Notes under the pieces: generated by a model | Database searches by the model: none | What the model saw: the letters and a program-made list of their open reading frames with translations, nothing else | What the model was told of the DNA's origin: nothing | Assembly: GCF_023091745.1 (NCBI RefSeq) | Contig: NC_068935.1 | Span: 63,326,724 to 63,390,723 of the forward strand | Length of the DNA: 64,000 bases | Origin: Budorcas taxicolor | Lineage: Eukaryota; Chordata; Mammalia; Artiodactyla; Bovidae | Reading direction: 5' to 3' | Position numbers and translations under genes: made by a program | In this document: in pieces, positions 57,479-64,000 of the stretch | How positions within the stretch are numbered: position 1 is the first letter of the stretch | Layout: every line of letters starts with the position of its first letter

Positions 57479-58440
57479 GTTCATTCAGTCATGTCTGACT
57501 CTTTACAAACCCAAGGACTGTAGCACTGCAGGCTTCCCTGTCCTTCACCATCTCCTGCAACTTGCTCAAGTTCATGTCCATTGACTCGGTGATGCCATCC
57601 AACCATCTCATCCTCCATCGTTCCCTTCTCTTCCTGCCTTCAAATGTTCCCAGCATTAGGGGCTTTGCCAATGAGTCACCTGTTCCAATCAGGTGGTCAA
57701 AGTGTTGGAGCTTTCATTTTACAGAAATCAGATAAAATGCATCAATTGGAAAGAAAGAAAGAAATATGTATTTATTTACAGAAAAATGATTGTCTATGTG
57801 TGAAGTCCAATGGGACATATAAAAGAGCTATTACAATTAATTAGCGAGTTTAGCAGTGTTTCACAATACAAGGATACTTGTGAGAGGACTTGGACTGCCA
57901 GGAGAACAGACCAGTCAATCCTAAAGAAAATCAACCCTGAATATTCACTGGACAGACTCATGCTGATCCTGAAGCTCCTATACTTTGGCTACCTGATGTG
58001 AAGGGCCAACTAACTGGAAGAGACCCTGATTTTGGGGAAGATTGAAGGCAGAAGGAGAAGGGGGAGACAGAGGATGAGATGGTTAGATAGCATAACCCAC
58101 TCAATGGACATGAATTTGAGCAAATTCCAGGAGATAGTGGAGGACAAAGGAGTCTGGTATGTTATAGTTCATGGGGGCACAAATAGTTGGACATGAATTA
58201 TACTGAAAAACATGATTTAGGTGTTAAATGAAAAAGGAAAAGTGCACTTGTTTTGTGGAGTCCAACTCCTTGTAACCCCATGAATTGTAGCCTGCAAGCT
58301 CCACTGTCCAGGATTTCTCCAGGCAAAAATACTGGAGTGGATTGCCATTACCGTCTCCAGAGGATATTCCCAACACAGAGATTGAACCTGGTCTACCACA
58401 ATGCAGGCAGATTCTTTATCATCTGACCCACCAGGGAAGG
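57479..58440. repeat. BovB end(-), L1 remnant(+), BovB tail(+), Bov-tA(-)
   Basis: Homologues of 31,913-32,882 in the same order: BovB end 57,479-57,706, L1-like remnant to 57,845, BovB tail 57,890-58,200, Bov-tA 58,255-58,440. Confidence 0.8.
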
Positions 58441-58673
58441 CCTCTGGTAATTTACCTTAACATTTAATTACTATAAAATGAGAAAATATTCCAAAATTAA
58501 TACTGAATGAGAGTATACAACTTTCTTATTCTCCCACTTCTTACACTGTCTTCAATTACGTTGTACTCCTTGAATATCTGGATCTCAGAACCTCCCCTCC
58601 AACTGAAAGACAAATGCAATATCAGGAAGTGCAGAAGCTAAAAATAAAGTCAGAGACAGCATAATAGCTCAGT

Positions 58674-58679
58674 TTTATT
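58674..58679 (-). terminator. Poly(A) signal AATAAA for the second LAGE3-like gene
   Basis: Minus-strand AATAAA about 145 bases beyond the stop at 58,824, in the same place as in the paralogue. Confidence 0.6.
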
Positions 58680-58823
58680 TTCTGTAGTTAATAATCACCA
58701 AACAAACAATGTGGACACTGAGCCCCAAGAAGCAGCACAGACATAAGATGAAGCCCGATCGAAGTACTGCAGAAAGCAATGCCCTTGGGAAGGACACTTG
58801 AAGCTAGGGCACATAGGCTAGGT

Positions 58824-60100
58824 TTAAACCCCTCTTCCGTGCTGAGAAACGGGGGCCCCAAAGTACTGCAAGGACTGCATCACCAGGGAAAGCTGCTCCA
58901 GACAGAAAGCGATGGACCTCTGGAGCAGGCCAGGGTCTTCAGCAGTCAGTCGGCTAAAAGGGAGGGAAAATGAAATTCAAGTTACCGCGAGATCCTCCCT
59001 CTGTTCTCACACACCGACAAGCCCAGAGCACCACACTTTTCCTTTAGGCTTAACCATCCATTATGGCTCCTCCTGGGACCAGACTGAACCTAGCCACCAC
59101 CCACCACTCCCTCCCCGGCCCTGGCCCCCGTTAGAACGTACAGAACCAGCATGCGGTCATTAACATATAGCTCCTTTCCAATCGGCCCTCGCAGTTGAGT
59201 ACGTGGAGTCAGGAAGTGGCGGGCAAGGTCCGCTTCCGCGTGTGATGAGAAAGGCACAGTGAGGCTTCTGGTGGACATATGGTTAAGGCATCATCCGCAT
59301 TTCTCATTTTGCCTGTACGTCAGGATCCCTGCTACCTGAGACCCGCCTTCTCACACAATGATGCCGCCTAGCAAGTCCGGATCTCTCAGCCTATACCCTG
59401 AGTACACCCTGGATATCACCGCACATCCCTATGGATCCCTTCAGGGTGCTTTTCCTCACCACCATCCACACTACTTATTTTGCCTGTACGAAAGGATCCC
59501 TGCTCACGGAAACACACCTTCTCCCACAGGGCCACTGCCAGACACCGTGTATATCATTGCCTGACTCTCTGGTTCCCTTCAGGTTGCTTTTCCTCACTAT
59601 CTTCCCCTGGCAGCCTGACCACCCCTGACCCATATCCTCCAGCCCCTCAGAGTACCCTCCTCCTACACTTTAGCACCACTTGCAACCCCCAAAACCACCC
59701 TAGCCCACACCCCGGCTCCCGCGGCCCCCTGGCCCACCAGGGTTCCTGGAATAGGATACAACCGGAGGTCTCGGTTACTCAGAACTGTGGCTCCAGGTGC
59801 AGCATCTCCACTAGGCCCTGGAGCGTGAGGTGGCCCCGAGATCTGCAGAATGGTACCAGCTGCGCCACTTGACTCTCCTGCAGCACTGGGGCCTCTGGGA
59901 CCAGCCAGGTCACCTGCACCTCCACGAACTCCACGATTGATCGCGTCACCAGGGCAAGCTGGGTCTCTAGAGTTATCCTGGCCACCAGCACCACTCGGCT
60001 CACTGTGGCTGCCCCGTGCTGTGCCCACTGCAAATTCTATGGCGCCTGGGTCTTCATTGGTTGCCCTGGTGGCTCCTCCACCATGTGCATCGGACTCCAT
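58824..60100 (-). CDS. LAGE3-like: LAGE3/CTAG-family protein, Pcc1 domain (second paralogue, three exons)
   Basis: Predicted exons on the minus strand: 60,100-59,760 (341 nt), 59,267-59,142 (126 nt), 58,953-58,824 (130 nt), again 198 residues with TAA. Exon lengths and phases are identical to the gene at 33,265-34,565, although introns differ (492 and 188 nt here). The N-terminal 113 residues are Gly/Ala/Pro-rich. The Pcc1 part shows SLTVPFSSHAEADLARHF, YVNDRMLVLRLTAED and FCLEQLSLVMQSLQYFGAPV. The exon 2 donor is GTACGT rather than GTGAGT, which could weaken splicing. The exon 1 donor GTATCC and acceptor 'tccaccag' are kept. By hand count about 20 of 113 first-exon residues differ from the paralogue, with no frame break. 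Role as for LAGE3 (EKC/KEOPS, tRNA t6A) or a CTAG-like testis antigen; the sequence cannot decide. Confidence 0.7.
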
Positions 60101-60196
60101 CTTGAACCCTCTTCCCCTCCCTCCGCAGCAGGAAAGACTGAACCCTCCCTACAGAACCCAGGCGTGAACTGTGACCTGCAACTCAGCATAGGCAGA

Positions 60197-60208
60197 GCGC
60201 CTGCGCAC
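60197..60208. promoter_or_regulatory. NRF1-like GC element upstream of the second LAGE3-like gene
   Basis: GCGCCTGCGCAC, 97 bases before the ATG at 60,100, at exactly the same distance as in the paralogue. Confidence 0.4.
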
Positions 60209-60299
60209 ACTCACCCTGGTCCTGCCTCTCAATTGGTTCCCACTGCCTATTTGTTCCCGCGATGACTGCAGGCTCTCGGGCAATGGACGCCCCCTGCTG

Positions 60300-61572
60300 A
60301 AATTTCATGCCTTAGTGTGCCGTGTCGCCCCCTTCCGCCTGTGCGGACACACACCCACGTGGTCTGGGTGCTCTAAGTCAGCCCTGCCTTGGCCCAGAAA
60401 CCTGGTAAACGGCTTAGTGGTGTGGGGGGTCTGGGTGTGTGTGGGGGCGACAGCTCCTCAGTGCGCATGCTCAAACAGACTGCCACACTCCGCAGCACAC
60501 GTGAGTTTCTGTTCCAAGCCTGCAAACCCCAACTGAGCCCCTGTCCCTGTGCACCTCCAAGTCTGTGCCTTTGACAACACGGCCACGCTCACAGGTGACC
60601 ATCCTGCGGAGCGCAGGTCCTTGTCATCAACTTCCGGAAGGGAGGGGGCCCCCTTGTGTCACGCCTGGTCTGTCCCTCTTGTGTCCCACACATAGCTCAT
60701 GTGTGCGTTCGTGTGTCTCTAGGCAGGTGCAACACATGGGCATCTGCCTGTCCATGTCTGTATGTGTGCCTGAGAAAGATAGAGAGTGCCTGTGCACAGG
60801 TGCTAGCACATGTGTGTGTACCTGTGTGTGAGAGACCATGTGGTCAGGTGCATGCACATGGGAGTATAAGTGTGTTTGTGCACAGGGTCATGCACATGGG
60901 CATATGTGTGTGTGTGAAAGAGAGCACGTGTCAGAGGCATGGACATTGACATCTCTGTGTGCTTTGTTCATGCGCAGATGCCTTTTCATGGCAGTGGACG
61001 GGGAACCTGTCCTGTAGTCCTGAGACTAGGAATGAGGAGTGGGCTGTGCTTGGCCGCCTGGGGAGGGAAGCAAGGACTGCTGTTGGACTCAGTGGAGATG
61101 GCATGGGGCTGGGCCTCTTGGGGCTGCAGGCACACAGATGGCCAGAAGCACTGATGTGAACAGCCTCACACAAGGGCTGCTGGAAGGGCAATGGCCTCCA
61201 GGAAACTCCTAGTCACATGGCCTCTGCTGGCACAACTCTCACGGGCTTTCCCCCTCCAGGAACAAGGTCTTGCAGCTCTCCGGAGGGCTGTAGTGCCCTC
61301 TTCCAGGTGCCCTCAACTGGGAGGTGACCCTCTGTCTGCTGGCCTGCTGGGCGCTGGTCTATTTCTGTATCTGGAAGGGGTCAAGTCAACAGACACAGTG
61401 CAGCTGGGGGAGATGATGGGGCTGGGGCACCACTATCTGGTAGGTGGTGTGCGTCTGCCAGGGAACCACTGGTGCCATGGGAGGTGACTGGATCAGGGCC
61501 ACTGCCCAAGGAGGGGACAGGTACTTCAGTCAGTCCGCTTGATCCTCACTGCCTGGCTGGATAGGCCTCTCA
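60300..61572. other. GT-rich flank of the second LAGE3-like gene, no gene seen
   Basis: Homologue of 34,770-36,046. Short TG runs lie at 60,815-60,920. Overlapping short frames on both strands show no family. Confidence 0.6.
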
Positions 61573-61630
61573 GCGGACTCCAAATCCAAGGCGAGCAGCC
61601 TTCCCCACCCACAGTGGAGGGACTAGATTT
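61573..61630. other. Unassigned junction sequence
   Basis: Sequence after the end of the old duplication ('cggactccaaatccaaggcg'). It has no match elsewhere in the window. Confidence 0.5.
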
Positions 61631-62275
61631 TCCTCTATTATCACCTTAATTGTAGGAGTTTTGTAGGTGACCTTGATCAGATTAAGAAAGTCTGTTTGTA
61701 GTCCTAGTTTTCCAAGAGTTTTTAAGATAGTGGTTCTGAAATATTGTCAAATGCTTTTATGGCATCTATCCAAATGATCATATGGTTTTTCTGCTGTGTT
61801 TTCTTCATATGATGAATAACACTGGTTGAAGATACTTTAATGCATAACCAATCTTTCATTCTTGAGATAGATCTTTTTTGGTCCTAATGTTTTATATATT
61901 GCTGAATTAAATTTGCTGACATTTCATTTTTTGTGCTTAATGAAGAATATTGGTCTATGGTTTTCTTTTCTTGCAATGTCTTCATCCAGTTTTGGTGTTT
62001 TGGAAGGCTGGCCTCATAAGATGATTTGAGAACTATTTAATCTCCTCTACTTTATGAAAGAATTTGTATGGGCTTGGTGATATTTCCCCTTTATGTATTT
62101 CATAGCATTCACTAGTTAAGTCACATGGGCCTGGAGTTTTCTGTTCCAAATCTTTGATAGACCTAGGGATATTTAGGGTTTTCACTTTCTTCTCGAGTTA
62201 GTTTTGGGAATTTTCGTCATTCAAGGAATTTGTTAATTTCGTCTATTTTTACAAATTTTTTGGCTTTTCTCTTTT
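61631..62275 (-). repeat. Old L1 ORF2, antisense
   Basis: 'gcttttatggcatctatccaaatgatcatatgg', 'gatgaataacactggttgaag' and 'gtttctgttccaaatct'-type text are the antisense RT and post-RT region of an old L1. Frames are broken. Confidence 0.75.
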
Positions 62276-64000
62276 TAAATTAATTAATTTATTTTAATTG
62301 GAGGCTCATTACTTTACAATATTGTAGTGGTTTTTGCCATACATTGACATGAATCAGCCATGGGTGTACATGTGTCCCACATCCTGAATCCCCTTCCCAC
62401 TTCCCTCCCTATCCAATTCCTCAGGGTCTTCCCAGTGCACCGGCCCTGAGTACCCTGTCTCATGCATCGAACCTGGACTGATGATCTATTTCTCATATAC
62501 ATGTTTCAATGCTATTCTCTCAAATCATCCCACCCTCGCCTTCTTCCAAAGAGTCCAAAAGTCTTTTTTTTTTTTTAATCTCTGTGTCTCTTTTGCTTTC
62601 TTGCATATAGGGTCATCGTTACCATCTTTCTAAATTTTATATATATGCATTATTATACTGTATTGGCATTTTTCTTTCTGACTTAATTCACTCTGTATAA
62701 AAGGCTTCAATTCAATCCACCTCATTAGAACTGATTCAAATGTATTCTTTTTAATAAGTGGGTAAAATTCCATTGTGTATATGTACCATGACTTTCTTAT
62801 CCATTCATCTAAGGATGGACATCTAGGTTGCTTGCATGTCCAAGCTATTGTCAACAGTGCTGTGATGAACATTGGGATACATGTGTCTCTTTCAATTCTG
62901 GTTACATTGGTGAGTATACCCAGCTGTGGGTTTGCTGGGTCATATGGCAGTTCTGTTTCCAGTTTTTTTTAAGGAATCTCCACACTGTTCTCCATAGTGG
63001 TTGTACTAGTTTGCATTACCCCAAACAGTGTAGGAGGGTTCTCTTTTCTCTGCACCCCCTCCAACATTTATTGTCTGAAGATGTTTTGATAGCAGCCATT
63101 CTGACTGGCGTGAGATGGTACCTCATTGTGGTTTTGATTTGTATTTCTCTGATAATGAGTGATGTTGGGCATCTTTTCATGTGTTTGCTAGGCATCTGTA
63201 TATCTTCTTTGGAGAAATGTCTGTTTGCTTCTTTGTCCCATTTTTTGACTGGGTTGTTTATTTTTCTGGAATTGAGCTACATGAGCTTCTTGTATATTTT
63301 TGAGATTAATTCTTTGTCAGTTGCTTCTTTTGCTATTATTTTTTTCCCATTCTGAATGCTGTCTTTCATCTTTCTTATGGTTTCTTTCATTGTGTAAAAG
63401 GTTTTCAGTTTAATTAGGTCACATTTGTTTATTTTTGCTTTCATTTTCATTGCTCTGTGGATGGGTCATAGGGTATCCTGCTGTGACTTATCTCAGAGAG
63501 TGTTTTGCCTATGCTTTCCTCTAGGAGTTTTATAGTTTTGGGTCTTACATTTAGATCTTTAATCCATTTTGGCTTTACTTTTGTGTATAGTGTTAAAAAG
63601 TGTTCTAGTTTCATTCTTTTCCAAGTGGTTGACCAGTTTTCCCAGCAACATTTGGTGAAGAGATTGTCTTTTCTCCATTGTGTATTCTTGCCTCCTTTGT
63701 CAAAGATAAGATGTCCATAGGTGTGTGGATTTATCTCTTGGCTTTCTGTATTGTTCCATTGGTCTGTATTTCTGTCTTTGTGCAAGGACCATATCGTCTT
63801 GATGACTGAAGCTTTGTAGTAAAGTCTGAAGTCAGGCAGGTTGATTCCTCCACTTCCATTCTTTCTCAAGATTGCTTTGGCTATTCCAGGTTTCATGCAT
63901 TTCCATACAAATTGTGAAATTATTTGTTATAGTTCTCTGAAATATACCATTGGTAGCTTGACAGGGATTGCATTGAATCTATAGATTGCTTTGGGTAGTA
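62276..64000 (-). mobile_element. Bovine-type L1, 3' UTR and ORF2 C-terminus, antisense, runs off the window
   Basis: The 3' UTR is at 62,290-62,640 ('tactttacaatattgtagtgg', 'catgaatcagccatgggtgtac'). The ORF2 C-terminal coding text follows, with minus-strand frames at 62,630-62,872 (DEWIRKSWYIYTMEFYPLIKK) and 63,447-63,896 (GGINLPDFRLYYKASVIKTIW). Stops separate the frames, so this part is defective. It inserted into or beside an older L1. Confidence 0.9.

Larger units (their letters stand above)
45317..57618. repeat. Tract C: source copy of the 12.3-kb segment (partner 19,758-32,052)
   Basis: Holds in order: MLT1-like LTR 45,361-45,809; L1(-) 45,829-46,579 with Bov-tA 46,023-46,234; MIR 46,589-46,739; L1(+) 46,744-47,560 with BovB end 47,118-47,271; BovB(+) 47,988-48,408; L1 RT remnant 48,520-48,890; Bov-tA 48,978-49,113; CHR SINE 49,118-49,226; unassigned old repeat 49,459-49,800; L1(-) 49,850-50,304; Bov-tA 50,334-50,554 and 51,125-51,343; L1(+) 51,459-53,490 with SINEs 52,472-52,593 and 53,131-53,414; MIR 53,535-53,705; L1 end 54,348-54,593; the third LAGE3-like locus; and 55,776-57,478 without a gene. 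Confidence 0.92.
57619..61572. repeat. Older duplicated segment (partner 32,053-36,046)
   Basis: Colinear with 32,053-36,046 but roughly 90 percent identical, with many indels. It carries the second LAGE3-like gene. It ends at 'ataggcctctcag', after which the two copies are unrelated. Confidence 0.88.

Noticed and set aside
1..64000. CRISPR-like arrays, operons, phage or plasmid features
   Set aside because: The spaced repeats are SINE, BovB and microsatellite units, and everything else is typical of a mammalian genome. No prokaryotic gene organisation is present.

Overview
The window is ruminant (bovid-like) genomic DNA. This rests on the density of clade-specific repeats: BovB LINEs on both strands, tRNA-derived Bov-tA/BOV-A2 SINEs with (AGC)n tails, L1 of the bovine type, and CHR-type cetartiodactyl SINEs. 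I see no bacterial, viral or organellar gene content. Most open reading frames here are chance frames or strand shadows of retroelements.

The credible gene content is one small family and one dead receptor. Two spliced minus-strand genes of the LAGE3/CTAG (Pcc1-domain) family lie at 33,265-34,565 and 58,824-60,100. Each can be read as three exons of 341, 126 and 130 nt in matching phase, giving a 198-residue protein with no frame break. A more diverged third relative lies at 29,337-30,215 and is repeated almost unchanged at 54,897-55,775. It has two stops in the homologous first-exon frame and a doubtful last exon. LAGE3 is the Pcc1-like subunit of the EKC/KEOPS complex that makes t6A in tRNA; its human relatives CTAG1/CTAG2 are X-linked cancer/testis antigens. 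X linkage is only a suggestion here. An OR7-like olfactory receptor pseudogene lies at 12,201-13,246 (two nonsense codons, a 31-bp tandem duplication, one more frameshift).

Layout: 1-5.1 kb is the left copy of an old segmental duplication whose partner is 39.3-44.9 kb. 5.1-9.3 kb holds two BovB copies in opposite orientation. 9.3-11.3 kb is old antisense L1. 12.2-13.2 kb is the receptor pseudogene. 13.4-14.9 kb is antisense BovB with a BOV-A2 inside. 15.5-19.76 kb (unit A) is an MLT1-like LTR plus L1, SINE and BovB pieces. 19.76-32.05 kb (tract B) restarts the same unit and continues to the third LAGE3-like locus. 32.05-36.05 kb carries the first LAGE3-like gene. 36.5-39.29 kb is the 5' part of a minus-strand L1 broken by BovB. 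45.3-57.6 kb (tract C) is nearly identical to tract B. 57.6-61.57 kb is an older, roughly 90 percent copy of 32.05-36.05 kb. 61.6 kb to the end is antisense L1.

Main structural result: tracts B and C (about 12.3 kb) are almost identical, but their right-hand continuation drops abruptly to the older divergence at 32,052/57,618. Tract B begins with a 43-bp SINE/BovB scar (19,758-19,800) that makes sense only at 45,317-45,359. This indicates that B was recently copied from C into an older duplication, with a non-homologous join on the left and a homologous return on the right. Repeat boundaries are by eye and good to roughly 10-50 bases; repeat family names come from recognised sequence, not a database search.
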